From Lepidodermella squamata (Eukaryota > Gastrotricha): a DNA stretch of 64,000 nucleotides. The notes beneath the pieces are model-generated. The model did not search any database, was not told the DNA's origin, and was given only the letters and a program-made list of their open reading frames with translations. The translations under genes and the position numbers were made by a program. Below, one piece after another: positions 34,054-44,935 of the stretch (the first letter of the stretch is position 1; each line of letters starts with the position of its first letter). Location: contig JBLDXI010000034.1 in NCBI GenBank assembly GCA_047495785.1, positions 620,001 through 684,000 on the forward strand. Direction: 5' to 3'.

Positions 34054-34560
34054 TCAGCTTCTTATTCGAACTGGCGTGATGAAACAATCTTTGCACCGAT
34101 AATGCTTCCTATTTTCCACCCAATAGTAGGCGAAACCCTTAGAAGACAGAGGTTTGTTGTTCCTGGTCGTAGTATAAAACCGGTTAGGAATCAAAAGAGC
34201 ATTCGGCATTTCCGGCCGCGGCAGCTGGCCGAGATGGCATTGCCATAATAGGTTGAAATAAATTATTCGGCGCAACAACTGGGGCGACAAAAGGTGGAAC
34301 TGTTCGCTGCAACCCTGGATGATTCTGGTAGAATTGCTGTCGAAACTGCTGCCATTGATACCACTGCTGTTGTTGTTGCTGCTGTTGCCACTGCTGCCAA
34401 TTGTAAAACTGCGCTTCATTAGCAATGGGTAATGGAGTGGCTGTAGGAAGCACAGGTCGATCAGCGGTAGCATTAACTGAGGCGTAGTAGACCTAGGCGT
34501 CGAAGTTTCACGGGGACCTAATCCACCGATGGTCGTATTCGCGAAGGTAACACTAGACAT
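34054..34560 (-). pseudogene. N-terminal fragment of a MULE transposase (Gln-rich plus FLYWCH)
   Basis: One - strand frame (34453-34184) is Gln-rich (QQWQQQQQQQQWYQWQQF). Another (about 34240-34060) carries a FLYWCH-like finger (NRFYTTT, SSKGFAYYWVENRKHYRCKDCF). The same order, a Gln-rich leader and then a FLYWCH finger with matching spacing, occurs in the MULE at 41.5-42.2 kb. The two frames differ, so an intron or a frameshift intervenes. The catalytic core is absent. Confidence 0.5.
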
Positions 34561-34799
34561 TGAAGTTGACGCTGAATTAGAAAGATCAACGGCAACAGGC
34601 GCTGCATTCTTAGCAGAATGAGTCTTGCTCGTGTGAATATTTAAGCCTCAGTCATTTTGTATGATTTATTGCATAGAGTAGAAACTTTCATTCTTTACTA
34701 CTTATGATAAATCACTACTGCTACTAATGGATGAAACCCACTACTACTACCACCTGCTACTACGAATGACGAACGCGAGAGATCTCGCGCAATCTAGAC

Positions 34800-35030
34800 A
34801 CGAGCCATTATATTAACGATATGAAAAGATCACCACTTTCGAATTCCGAACACACCTTGTTATAAAAAGATCACCTTTTGCGAACTACAATTCAAGTTGA
34901 ATTTTTGTCACAAAAAGATCACCACTTTTGATATGAAACTGTATGTGTATGAATTTACTCCATATGAAAACCGTATGTTATGAAATGATCACCGTACGAA
35001 AAGCCAGTTACGAAATTACTATGAATCCTT
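34800..35030. repeat. Iterated TATGAAAAGATCACC-type arm
   Basis: About ten words related to TAYGAAAWGATCACC occur at 15-25 bp intervals (for example TATGAAAAGATCACC at about 34820, ATAAAAAGATCACC at about 34863, TATGAAATGATCACC at about 34979). The array lies just upstream of the MULE fragment on its 5' side, as does the corresponding array at 42617-42830. Confidence 0.55.
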
Positions 35031-36400
35031 AGAGCACATGCGGTCATTTTCAACTACTACATAGCTAGATAAAAGAATACTCTTGTATGTAGGTAATATC
35101 TAAGTTTGAAATTCTGGGTTTCACCCGGCGCTCCTTCTCCGACCGCAGGGAGGATAAGGATTCCAATAAATCGCGTTAGTTTTAACTGCAGCAGAAACTT
35201 GGGATGGGGTTATCCCAGTCGTATAAAAGCTGACCCTAGCACGTGAGTAGCATGTGATCGAACGGCCTAGGCATCTCAAAATCACCGTGTTCAATCCCAA
35301 TAACCGCAACATCAATCATCCATGCATTGAATGCGGCGTTTATCAAGCTGACAGGAAGGGTTGACAGGAAGCGTGAAACCGCCAAGCAAATCCTCCCTTC
35401 TGGAATGGGCCGCCATTTACCGGTAATATATGGTAAAGATGTGGCTACTCAGCGGCCAAAGCAATCATGGGAATAGTCGGCTCCTAAGCATTGTGAAGAT
35501 GGCATACGTCTGATACCAAATGCTAAATTTTAAAAGGCAATAAAGAGTACTTCTGGTTAGATCTAATTAAGAGACTGTTTCGATTGTTCGTAAGGCTTCG
35601 ACCTTCGACCGTTAGTAGATTGTAGGATTCACGCACGATCGATAAGTAGCACGATCGATAAGTCTATAGTTTCCGTCTAAGTAGCTGTCAAGTTCTAGGT
35701 GGAGTTTGAGCCCCAAACCGACAAACTTGGCTTTCTATCTTTGATCAGAAGTTGTGTTGTGTTTTGGAGGTGGTTGTTTGAGGCGATAGTTTCAAATTAT
35801 CCAGGGGCCCAAACCACATTATCAGCTTGATAAACGCCACAACAACGAAATAATGGAATATTTTCCTAACAGAGTAGCCAGCAGCCACTTTCGGAATCTC
35901 AGCCGAAGCAACCTTTCTACCCTATTTTTGCTGAAACCTCAAAACAGGAGTTTAACTTTGTGGTAAGCTCAGATTTCACTAAACTCCTAAAGAATCTGAT
36001 AAGAAGCCTCTGTCAATCTATCGGAGATTCTAATCATTCTAGAAGAAAATTTTGCTGCGATTCAAAATGGACAACTATGGAAAACATTCCTACTCCGTCC
36101 CATGAACAGACCAGGTCAGAATTACTAAAATCGTGGGTAATTTAAAGCACATGCTTTCAATGTCCTACTTTCAGCAAAAATGATGCGGGAGATCTAAGAA
36201 AGAATGATGATAAAAATGAAAAAACAAGAGAACAAAATGTGCAAATATACCATGTTACTGCGGAAGAATCGATCGCTCTCGTCTGAGTGCATTCTCTTGT
36301 GCATGCACCAACATGCTATTAGCCCTGTGTATAACCATATACTCGCATATACTCCGCACAGTTTTTATGGGCGTATATCAGAATGCAGCCTATCGGTCTG
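35031..36400. other. Spacer
   Basis: I see no gene. A duplicated TAGCACGATCGATAAG word occurs at about 35630-35660. The remainder is AT-rich with only short, non-conserved frames. Confidence 0.35.
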
Positions 36401-36417
36401 TTTTAGCGCAAAACCAT

Positions 36418-36600
36418 CGACATGTTTTTTGCCCGAAATTTCCAACAACTCGCCGAGTCGTTTTTGGAGCGATTTTTTCTAAGTCGCACGCATCAACGAC
36501 CCGCCCAACGAAGGCAGAAGAAGAAAAAACTCATTTTCCTGCCAATTTTTTCCAAGTTATGCCTGATGATTCATTATGCCAAGCAACAAATACGTACTAT
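36418..36600 (-). repeat. Dispersed repeat (inverted copy of 37700-37850)
   Basis: The stretch carrying GCCCGAAATTTCCAACAACTC, AGTCGTTTTTGGAGCGATTTT and GAAGGCAGAAGAAGAAAAA is the reverse complement of 37725-37850. It also matches 55760-55975. All three adjoin the TTTCTTTAT hairpin-unit arrays, so the two probably form one element. Confidence 0.55.
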
Positions 36601-37009
36601 TAATTTATAGGCGTGCGATATTTCAGCAGGAGACAAAACCGCAGGCATTTTTTGATATGATGCGATTATGTGACAATTTGAGAAAATTTGGTTCCGGTAA
36701 CAGGAAGACCCCATTACGATTCCAAAATAGTGCGCAATCGTTATTCGGCGACATTTGCGCTGGCGACAGCCCAGCAAGGGACAGATCAGCCTTAATTGAC
36801 AGTCGAAATGCGAGCTCAGTTTAAATACAAGTTCGGATTAGATTTATCAAATTCTGATGAAATTTCGGCTAAATTGCTTCATTGTCGCCAGCTGAAATGT
36901 CGTCAAATAAACCAAAATTTTTGCAAAAGAATAATTGATTTTAGCGTGAAAAAAATGCGAGTAATGCGAGCGTGGCCGTCAGTAACGATTCGGATCATAG
37001 TGATCACAT

Positions 37010-37425
37010 TATAATAAGTGAAGCTACATTGCTTATTTGTCACCTGCTGAAATGTCGTCAAACATAGAATCTTTTGGATTGCGTGAAAGCTTGCTTCACC
37101 TTCGAGTCTGGAAAATGACATTTTTGTCTTGATTTGGCCGAGCGCTTCACATCGGGCTGATTTGACGCGGCTGAAATGTCGACACTTAATATCATAGCCT
37201 AAACGCGCTGATTTGCAATATTTCCTGTTGATTTCCTATTTGAACAATTGAAAAGTTAATCGATCGCAACATTATGACTCTCAATACCGACTGAAATTTC
37301 AGTTGGCCAGAGGCCAAATTATACAACCTGTCTAAATATTACCGATTCTATTGACTTCTCAGGTCGCCAGAGCAGTTACACAGCCAACCATTTCTTTATT
37401 GATTTAATCTAATAACAAAATCAGA
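37010..37425. repeat. Unit of a direct repeat (second copy 39230-39655)
   Basis: About 420 bp recurs at 39230-39655 in the same orientation, with shared words GCGCTTCACATCGGGCTGAT, GCTGATTTCCTATTTGA, ACCGACTGAAATTTCAGTTG and CAGAGCAGTTACACAGC. The first half also recurs inverted at 38020-38215. The unit contains the palindrome ACTGAAATTTCAGT and repeated GCTGAAATGTCG words. Confidence 0.65.
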
Positions 37426-38000
37426 GTGTTTCATTTGATAAACGAGATTTTGTTAATGCAAAAAATCGAATAAATAAATGCCTCTGATTATTGTTTTTGC
37501 TACTAACAAAATCAGGATAAAGAAATACGCACACTTGATTGTTTTTAACATAAATGGATAAAGAAATGGTCTCTGTTTTTTGCCTTGTTTTCAACAAAAT
37601 CTGTTGAGAATAAAGAAACGCACCCGTTCCCTGTTCCGAAAGGAACATCTACTGGCGCTAGTTGAAGGCATCGATGGCCGTCCGCTCGACCCGCCGGAGG
37701 ATCCCTCCTTGCTGGTCAGCTGGCTGGCTTTTTCTTCTTCTGCCTTCGTTGGGCGGGTCCTTGATGCGTGCGACTTGGAAAAAATCGCTCCAGAAACGAC
37801 TCGACGAGTGGTTGGTAATTTCGGGGAAAAAACATGTTTAATGAATGAAACGCTATCTGATTTTGTTAGTAGCTTCAAAAATAAACCGAGTAAAGAAATG
37901 CGTTCTAGTTGAACTAATAATTTCAACAAAAATAAAGAAATGGTCTGTTTATGGCTTGTTTTGTTAATAATTTCATCTCTGTTGGAGATAAAGAAACGCA
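37426..38000 (+). repeat. Hairpin-unit array (ATAAAGAAA spacers) with embedded dispersed repeat
   Basis: Units 45-60 bp long each end in ATAAAGAAA and contain a short inverted repeat. Examples are CTGATT...AAATCAG at about 37484-37516, GTTGAA...TTTCAAC at about 37909-37928 and ATCTC...GAGAT at about 37975-37991. Between them, 37640-37860 matches 36418-36600 (inverted) and 55860-55980. The open frame at 37580-37912 is an accident of this repeat. Confidence 0.5.
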
Positions 38001-38019
38001 AATCACGCTTTTAGCCTTT

Positions 38020-38215
38020 AGCCTGAAGCCTGAGACAATAAGTTCCGACATTTCAGCCGGGTCAAATCAGCCCAATGTGAAGCGCTTAGCCAAATCAAGA
38101 CAAAAATGTCATTTTTCAGACTTCAGAAGGTGGAGAAAGCTCTCTCGCAATAAAAAGTTTCTCTTTTTCGACATTATTGCAGGTGACAAATAAGCAATGT
38201 AGCCTCACTTATTAT
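38020..38215 (-). repeat. Inverted partial copy of the 37010/39230 unit
   Basis: The reverse complement shares CAGCCCxATGTGAAGCGCTT, CATTTTTCAGACT and GGTGACAAATAAGCAATGT with the direct copies. Together the three copies make a composite foldback of about 2.6 kb. Confidence 0.55.
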
Positions 38216-38467
38216 AATGCAGGGCTGCAAAACATGCAAAAATGGCGCACTGGGTGCGCGGGAAATTTTGCCGCACAGCGGGGAATTTTTGGGAAATTTC
38301 GTCTTGGAAAATTCAAAAAAACACCGGGAAATTTGGAAAAAAATTACCGGGAAGTATTAGAAAATACAATTTCCGAGGGGGAACTCGTATTTTTCTAGCC
38401 CATCGAATATTTAAAATCGAAGGAAATTTAAAATTGTTCTTTTAGCTCGGATATTATGAAAAAAATA

Positions 38468-38896
38468 AAGTTTTTGACAATGAGGAATTTCACAAAACAA
38501 ATTAGATATTCGGATTCAGCGCGAAAAGTTGAGTTAAATAGCATATTTGCGCGCGGCCACGATTAAAAATGGGGAAACCATTGAGGGAATAAATCTCAAT
38601 TTCGTTAGTGCGCGCGCGCGTGTGTGTGTGTGTGTGTGTGTGTGTGCTTTTGTGTGGTGTGCGTTGCGCGCGCACAACCTCTCGCGCTTTACTACACCTT
38701 TCGACTTGGAGAGAGCAGATTTGAGAACACTCGCGCTGTTTTATTAGGCGCGCGCACACACACAGTTAAACTTTTCTACCGCATTTCTTCTTCATTTTGG
38801 AAGATAAACGTGCGCAAATTTGCACACTTGCCTAACTTTTTACGCTGAATCCGAATATCTAATTTGTTTTGTGAAATTCCTCATTGTCAAAAACTT
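38468..38896. mobile_element. TIR element with internal (TG)n tract
   Basis: Arms of about 52 bp are perfect inverted repeats: the left begins GTTTTTGACAATGAGGAATT and the right is its reverse complement ending near 38896. The interior contains (TG)n/(CG)n low-complexity DNA at about 38608-38650, the source of spurious frames. No transposase is present. It is a non-autonomous element of about 430 bp. Confidence 0.6.
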
Positions 38897-39229
38897 CATT
38901 TTTGTCTTTTTGAGCCAAGTTTGTGCGATCAGTGTATAATTTTTTCCAAGCGCGCGCGTCGGGTTGCCCACGAAAACTGAGTCCTAACGCGTACAGTTAT
39001 TAATTTCTAATTCACAGTAACGCGATCACACGCAAATTTTAGTAAAATATCGCTAATAGTCTCCTGTAAAATCGCTCGAAACAAAAAAAAAAGAAGAAGC
39101 GTAATTTTAGCGTCCGAAATTATTTCCTCCTTTACATCGTGGACTGATTTGACGGGGCTGAAATAACGGGGAATTAGGTGGAATTATTTCAAGCGATTCC
39201 GTAAAGATTCGGACCATGGTGATAAAATT

Positions 39230-39655
39230 TTAATAAGTGGGGATGCATTGCTTATTCGTCACCTCCGAAAATGTCGCCAAAAAGAAAAACTTTATATTGC
39301 TTGAAAGTTTACTCCACATTATATAGTCTGAAAAATGAAATTTTTGTTCTGATTTGACTAAGCGCTTCACATCGGGCTGATTTGACCCGGCTGAAATGGC
39401 GGCACTCAACAACATACGCTAACAGCGCGGATTTGCAATATTTCCCGCTGATTTCCTATTTGAAATTTTGAAAATTTAACCGATGGAAACTTAACGACCC
39501 TCATCAATACCGACTGAAATTTCAGTTGGCCAAAGGCCAATTTATTCAACCTGTCAAAATATTACCGATTCTATTGATTTCTCAGGTCGCCAGAGCAGTT
39601 ACACAGCTAACCATTTCTTTATTGATTTAATCTAATAACAAGATAGGTATCCGGC
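39230..39655. repeat. Second copy of the 420-bp direct repeat
   Basis: It is similar to 37010-37425 over its whole length but clearly diverged (many single-base differences), so the duplication is not very recent. Confidence 0.65.
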
Positions 39656-40326
39656 ATTCAATTTTCCGGCAGACTGGCGAGAAGTCGCCCGAATTTGTCG
39701 CCCTTAACAGCCATTTTTCATTCACAATTCGTCTTGGGATGAGCTCCTGGATTGCCACGGTGAGCCAAGCTTCACATCAAAAACCCGGAAGCCGAAATAC
39801 TGGAGAATGAGCAGCAACCTCAACTATGACCTTTTCGGCATTGGAACAAGCCTAGCACAAAAAGCGATTATTTACCATGGTCGGAAGGCATTTGATAGAG
39901 ATATCGAAAGGGGACGAAAGCTGTTTTAGACGGCTACGAAGCAAAATGGCCTTGGAAGATGTACTATCGAAAAATTCGCACAAAAAAGTACCAGTGGAAT
40001 TCCCTCGAAACTGGGGAAGTCCCCTCTTCCACTCCCTTAACCTTTGATGGGTGACATGGTTGAGATGCTGAAGAGCGAAATTATACCGAGGTCAAATACC
40101 TAGAAGATTTTAGATCTTCCTCATCAGCCGTGGAATGGCAAGCGATCCGACAAGTGTGCAATATTTGAGAGCTTCAATGGTAGTAAACATTCAGTGCCTT
40201 ATGATTCGGATTTTGATGATTGAATAAAAGAGCATTGTGATTTGCAATTTTTTTGGAAAGTTTAGCCCGAATTTAAATGTGAGAAAACGTTGGGTTTAAA
40301 ATCATTGGTAGCATCCTCTCAAAGGT
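39656..40326. other. Spacer
   Basis: I see no gene. AATAAA lies at about 40223. Sequence near 39850-40100 has short open frames without recognisable motifs. Confidence 0.3.
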
Positions 40327-40354
40327 AAAGTGTCAGTTCATACATGGCATTTCG

Positions 40355-40990
40355 TATCGACCCATATCGACCATGTGCTCCATCGCTGTGGGAAAAATCT
40401 GTCGTGGTTCCGCTCGGTTGTTAGCCGGCCAGGGCTGTCCTTCCGGTGGCGCCGCACCGCATACCTGGCGCTCGCCCGTTCCATCGCCACCTTCGGCTTC
40501 GTTTCCTTTGCGTCTGCTGCGAAGACGCAGCTCCGCCGCCTAGACGTGCTTCAGAATAACTGTCTGCGCGCCATTCTCCATGTCCGTCTCGATGATCGCG
40601 TTCGTGTTAGTGCGCTGGAGCAGCGCTGTCGCCTGCCCAGTCTGTCCTCGCACTTACAAGCCGTCCAGTGCCGCTATGCCGAAAACGTCGTCCGCTTTGT
40701 GCTGCCGCTTCGCGATGACATCGAGAATGTTCGGCTTTCCGCGTCGCCGCCTGTGAAGTCGCCTGTCTTCCTTCTCAACGCTCGCCTGCCGCCCGGCCCG
40801 CTCCCTGTCCCACAATGTTAGTCTCTCTCCTCTTTTATCTTCCCCTTCCTGCTTATTTCCTTGTTTCTTCTTCTCCCGTCCTCTACCTTCCGTCTCTGCT
40901 GTCCTACCACTAATCACTAGCCTTCTGTCTTCTGCTGTGTCTGATAATTCCGCTCCTTGTGATAATTTCAGTATGTGCCCGTCCGGTGTT
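40355..40990 (+). pseudogene. GC-rich LINE fragment (reverse-transcriptase C-terminal region)
   Basis: The frame contains HVLHRCGKNLSWF, RRTAYLALARSIATFGF and QLRRLDVLQNNCLRAIL. These resemble the post-RT region of Jockey/CR1/R1-type LINEs (Y-G-x-x-W, then LxxLQNxxLRxI). GC content is strikingly higher than anything around it. It is a fragment only, with no RT core or endonuclease. It lies just inside the left MULE end, so it was either captured or inserted there. Confidence 0.55.
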
Positions 40991-41048
40991 ATGAGTGGCG
41001 CACTGTCCCGGACAAGCGCCTTTTCGTGCTGTGCCTGCGCCTTTTTTC

Positions 41049-42246
41049 TTACCTTCCAAATTGTATATTTTCGTTGTAATGGTTCCACAGACCATTGTCG
41101 TGTACCCATTTCAAAATCGCTTGGCAGTAATGGAAATGGCAGCCGGCGATCTCACACATGAATACCAAGAACAGCGCGTTCATCATAGCCAGCTCGTAGT
41201 CAGTAGTCACCACAGGTTGAGTAATCGCAGGAACCAACTTCAGCTTTTCATCTCGAAGATAGCTGAAAACGCGAAGGTAAAGATCTTGCGACTTGTTAGT
41301 CATGAGAATATAACAAGCTGGAACGGCGAACTTATTCTTGATTAAAGTCAAGAAAACGAGAAGTTGGTAAAAAATAACGGGCACGCATTTGAAGGTACCA
41401 TCGACAAATGATCTCGTAGACTGGGCCATTCTGACCAATGCTGAATCAGTGGTGTAGACCGCGATAGCCCCGGGAACCTTGATGTCCCGAACGACCTCGA
41501 AATGGCGAAGAAACAACTGTTTTCTACTGTTGAAACGATATAGCTGAACCTTATCTTGACCAGAGCCGAGCTGCTCGAACCATATAACGACTAACGACAG
41601 TTTTTGGCCGTTTCGGCTGGTACATGTCGAAATGGCGATACAAAGTGCGCTTACAATTTTCGTAATTGGGAATTGAACTGACGAGCTTCAGGCGTTCCAA
41701 GCCATGATCCTCTCCCATGTCAAGGAAGTTCCCTACCAGCTCTTTGTAGATATCATGAACTGTTCGGCCTCGAGTTTTCTTAATCTCATACTTAATTGTG
41801 CTCATGACGACGTAGCCGAGACCTTCATAAAAGTTAGCGATATCTTCGTGTTGGCCTTCTACTCCGACCACCTCAGTTCCATCCGCGTTCAAAACCAGAC
41901 ACGCTTTCTTGCAACGTAAACAGCGATAGCCGCGATCTTCAACCCAGTTGTAGAGATGCCCTTTGCTGAAACAAACTTTTCCGCCCGGAGTGCTTTCGAC
42001 GAAAAAGTTGGGGAGATCCTCTTTCTTCTTCTTGGCAGCTACGGCAGCTACGGAAGAAACTGGCTAGGAAACTTGGGGCAGCTGGACTTGCACTGCATTC
42101 ACTTGCTGGCTGGGCTGAATGAATGAATTCCACCTTAAAAATTGTTGGAATTGTTGAAACATAGGCACTGATGAGATATCGGGCGCCGGTCGAATTGGGG
42201 TCGAAGAAATGCCGATTTCAAACTGGTTCACCAACGAAGCCTCCAA
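41049..42246 (-). pseudogene. MULE transposase, C-terminally truncated
   Basis: Read from 42246: a Gln-rich leader (FQQFQQFL...QPSQQVNAVQVQLPQ), a probable intron (about 42064-42030), a FLYWCH finger (NFFVES, FSKGHLYNWVEDRGYRCLRC, then H in EGQHED), a linker (41892-41551), then the MULE core. The core has first Asp in FVDGTFKCVP, second Asp in TTDYELAMM, and GCHFHYCQAILKW. It stops at 41049 before the third acidic residue. A frame break lies between 41551 and 41516. It is therefore inactive. It is close in plan to the transposase at 24.5-25.9 kb but a different family. Confidence 0.65.
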
Positions 42247-42616
42247 AACAGAAGACGCTGCAGAATTATCTGTCTCCGTAGAGCTAGCAATTGAAGTTTG
42301 CCTGCTGATTGACGGCGTAGATGATGAAGAAGGAGGCTTAGGGCCTAATTAGAAGTTGATCCTTATTATATGGAATAATTACACACCATATTATATACCT
42401 TTATGCATCTTAGACTTGTGGATTTTCATCCCATGCTCCGTGGGGCATTCTTAACCGCAAACATCGCAAACGATTAACAGAGGCAATAGCTGCCTTAATA
42501 GCGCGAAAAACATGCTTTAAACGTGATAACTTTAAGTTAATCTGAAGATTTATAAGTGATTTGTGGCTTTACAGCCGTTGATAGCACGCGACTGCCACAC
42601 ACCTCCCGCCGCTTGG

Positions 42617-42830
42617 TACGAAATGATCACCATTTTCAGTTTCATTTATAATGATATTTGGACCGTATGAAAAAGTCACGATTTTCGATAATATTTTTGA
42701 AAAATCCCTTGTCTGAAATGACACCGTACGAAACGGTCACGATATGAAATAAAACTGGTTGAAATAGTAACTTTACGAAATGATCACGTATAAAATGCCA
42801 TGTATGAACTGACACTGAATCCTCTAAAAA
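42617..42830. repeat. Iterated TACGAAATGATCAC arm of the MULE
   Basis: About nine related words (TACGAAATGATCACC, TATGAAAAAGTCACG, CTGAAATGACACCG, TACGAAACGGTCACG, TACGAAATGATCACG, TATGAACTGACAC) follow one another at 15-30 bp intervals. Spacers are unrelated, so this is not an ordinary tandem repeat. Confidence 0.6.
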
Positions 42831-43638
42831 GTGTTGCTCTATAAGCTCCTTACTACAGTGATCAGCAAGAAATAAGTAAGTATTTCTGAACACAGCGATC
42901 ATGATCAAGATGAATGAACAGTACCAAAGAATACCATATACCATATACTGTACGTACATAAAGTCTCTCTCCTGTACTGTAAGTACAGTAATTGAGCCGT
43001 ACGCATGAGTAAAGTACAACCCGATCTCTAAAGTACTCAGCAGTACGGTCAGGCGTGCTGTATTTGGGCTTACAGCTAGTTTCAGCTGTGCAGGGAGTAC
43101 AGGGCGCCGGCCCTACTTGATTTTTCAGCCCGTTTAAGCAGTACTGCTGAACAAAAACAAATAGGCAGAGGGCTGGTTCTTCCGCGACACGAGCGATAAA
43201 ACACCGAATGCAAGTCTTCTTAACGATCTCTAGCAATGTGTTCTAGCTAGCTAGTATTGTGAGTACTTAAGCTCTCCATTTGCCAGTGACCAGTGTTCAG
43301 TTCATTTTCAATGAATAAATCATTAAGGGTAGCAGCTGACTGCTTATGTTCCCGTGACATATTCTGACTCAATAATTAAGGCCAAGGATCCATACACCGA
43401 CGCGTTTCGGCTTTTATTGTCATCTTCAGGGTCTAACGTCTAACAAAGAAATTTACAACATCAATTTAAGCTAATTTCAGATGTATGGAGGTGTATGGAT
43501 CATTGGCCTTGATTTTTGAAGTATTATCTACTATGATATCGCTATACCATCAAAAAATCCGCTTCAAATTCTGAATCAAGGGTAAAAGCCCCTAATTCTG
43601 CAGTTTCTGACACACTTCACTCTCAGCCACTCTCAGCC
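42831..43638. other. Spacer with a copied scrap of the ZZ gene
   Basis: No gene is seen. 43197-43226 (AAAACACCGAATGCAAGTCT plus flanks, 29-30 bp) is identical to the end of exon 1 of the ZZ/DUF4781 gene at about 45279-45306. TACAGTA/TACTGTA words cluster at 42940-43050. Confidence 0.4.
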
Positions 43639-43647
43639 GCACAGTAT

Positions 43648-44244
43648 GGTTTGGTTACTTTTCCGCTTTTTAAGTTCCGCTATTTCATTTCCGCTACATT
43701 TTTTTCCGCCGACGGCCATTTCCGCTATTGCGTTTTCCGCTATTTCCATTTCCGCCATAGTATGAGTTCCGCCATGTACATTTCCGCTATAACACACTTC
43801 CGCTATCAAGAGTTCCGCCAAATGACAGTTCCGCTATGCACGTTTTCCGCCTCCAATTCTTTCCGCCAAGGTGATTTTTCAGCTCTTCATTTTAATGATT
43901 ATATCATTTCAACCAAAAAGCCACTGAAAGGAGAAGAAGGTGTTGAAAACTTCTAACAGATATAGAGGTTTCTCTTTCGTAGTGAAACCGTTCAGTCGGC
44001 TCGGTCATTAGAATTTAGAAAAGTTGATATGAGAGCCAAAAAGCGGAAGTGCAATAAAGCGGAAACGACCTTTAGCGGAAATGTTGTTGGCGGAAATCAA
44101 CATAGGCGGAAAACTGATTGGCGGAAATATCACTGGCGGAAGTGTACTTGTAGCGGAAAACACATCAAGCGGAAATGAACATAGCGGAAAAAAATTCGGC
44201 GGAACTGAAATAGCGGAACTTAAAAAGCGGAAAAGTAACCATAC
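43648..44244. mobile_element. 597-bp foldback element built of TTCCGC motifs
   Basis: The left arm (43660-43875) contains 14 TTCCGC words at about 13-19 bp spacing. The right arm (44040-44235) contains 13 GCGGAA words, the inverse. The outer about 35 bp of the arms are also inverted repeats of each other (TGGTTACTTTTCCGC, TTTTTAAGTTCCGCTATTTCA). Beyond that only the motif is shared and the spacers differ. GCACAGTAT flanks both sides (43639-43647 and 44245-44253), a 9-bp target duplication that points to a MULE-type mechanism. No coding capacity. Confidence 0.75.
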
Positions 44245-44576
44245 GCACAGTATCAAGGCCGTCGATGCCAACCAAACTAGCGTTTAACCACTTGTAGCCA
44301 ACAAAATTATCTTAAAAATGAGGGCTCAGTTGTCAAAACATTTCTCACCGTTGCGGAGAAATCGTAAAGTGCGTGCGAAAACTCAAAATTATGCAGTTTG
44401 GGATACCTCCCCCGTACAATTCATAGCCATTTAAAATTGACCCCCAAGCTGCATAACCCCACTAGCATGCGTTCATTACATTATTTCTTTGCTTTGGTCC
44501 TTTCTTATCTTTTTGTTCCTTGCGTGGTGAGAACTCACTAAGGAAATAAACATTTATCGCCAGTTTTATCTACTGA

Positions 44577-44761
44577 ATAGCGGGGTGGGCGACAGAACGA
44601 CCTGAATAAAATAGAAACAAATGGCGGAAAACTATTTTTGCATCTCCACTAAGTCAGTCACATGCCAGAAAAATGAGCGCCAGTTTTTTTATGCATAAAA
44701 AACGTTACGCCATTTGTTCCTATTGTAGGCAGGTCGTTCTGTGGTCCACCCCGCGATATGT
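44577..44761. mobile_element. MITE with about 50-bp inverted repeats
   Basis: AGCGGGGTGGGCGACAGAAC at 44579 and the inverse of GCGGGGTGGxCxACAGAAC at about 44735-44754 bound about 180 bp. Inner arms (ACCTG...ATAGxAACAAATGGCG) also pair. Part of the same sequence occurs at about 22450-22490 (GGTGGGCGACAGAACAACTTG), so the family is dispersed. Confidence 0.6.
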
Positions 44762-44935
44762 AGCAATTTTCGTGATAGATAAAACACTTTCGTGAGAACT
44801 TGAGATACAAGACATATTTTTGATAAAGCTATAAGAATGGTTTGTTGAAAGGGCCGAAGTTCTGCTGATAATTAGCTTTTTAGTAACAACTGTCAACTGT
44901 GACTATACGCAGGAATAAAAGTAAAATTGACAGAC

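Larger units (their letters stand above)
40327..42820 (-). mobile_element. Degraded MULE bounded by GTGTCAGTTCATACATGGCA
   Basis: GTGTCAGTTCATACATGGCA sits at about 40330-40349 and its reverse complement at about 42794-42813, outlining an element of about 2.5 kb. The right side carries an iterated-motif arm (42617-42830). The left side passes directly into a GC-rich LINE fragment, so the left arm and transposase C terminus are missing. A clear target duplication was not found. Confidence 0.5.

Noticed and set aside
37580-37912. 110-codon frame as a gene
   Set aside because: It lies wholly in a repeat present three times in the window and is broken in the other copies.
38547-38759. Open frames rich in Cys/Val or Thr/His
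   Set aside because: They are translations of a (TG)n tract inside a TIR element.
43660-44235. The regular TTCCGC words with variable spacers look like a CRISPR array
   Set aside because: The repeat is only six bases, the array is inverted about its centre, it has a 9-bp target duplication, and the genome is eukaryotic with spliced genes. A transposon is the better reading.
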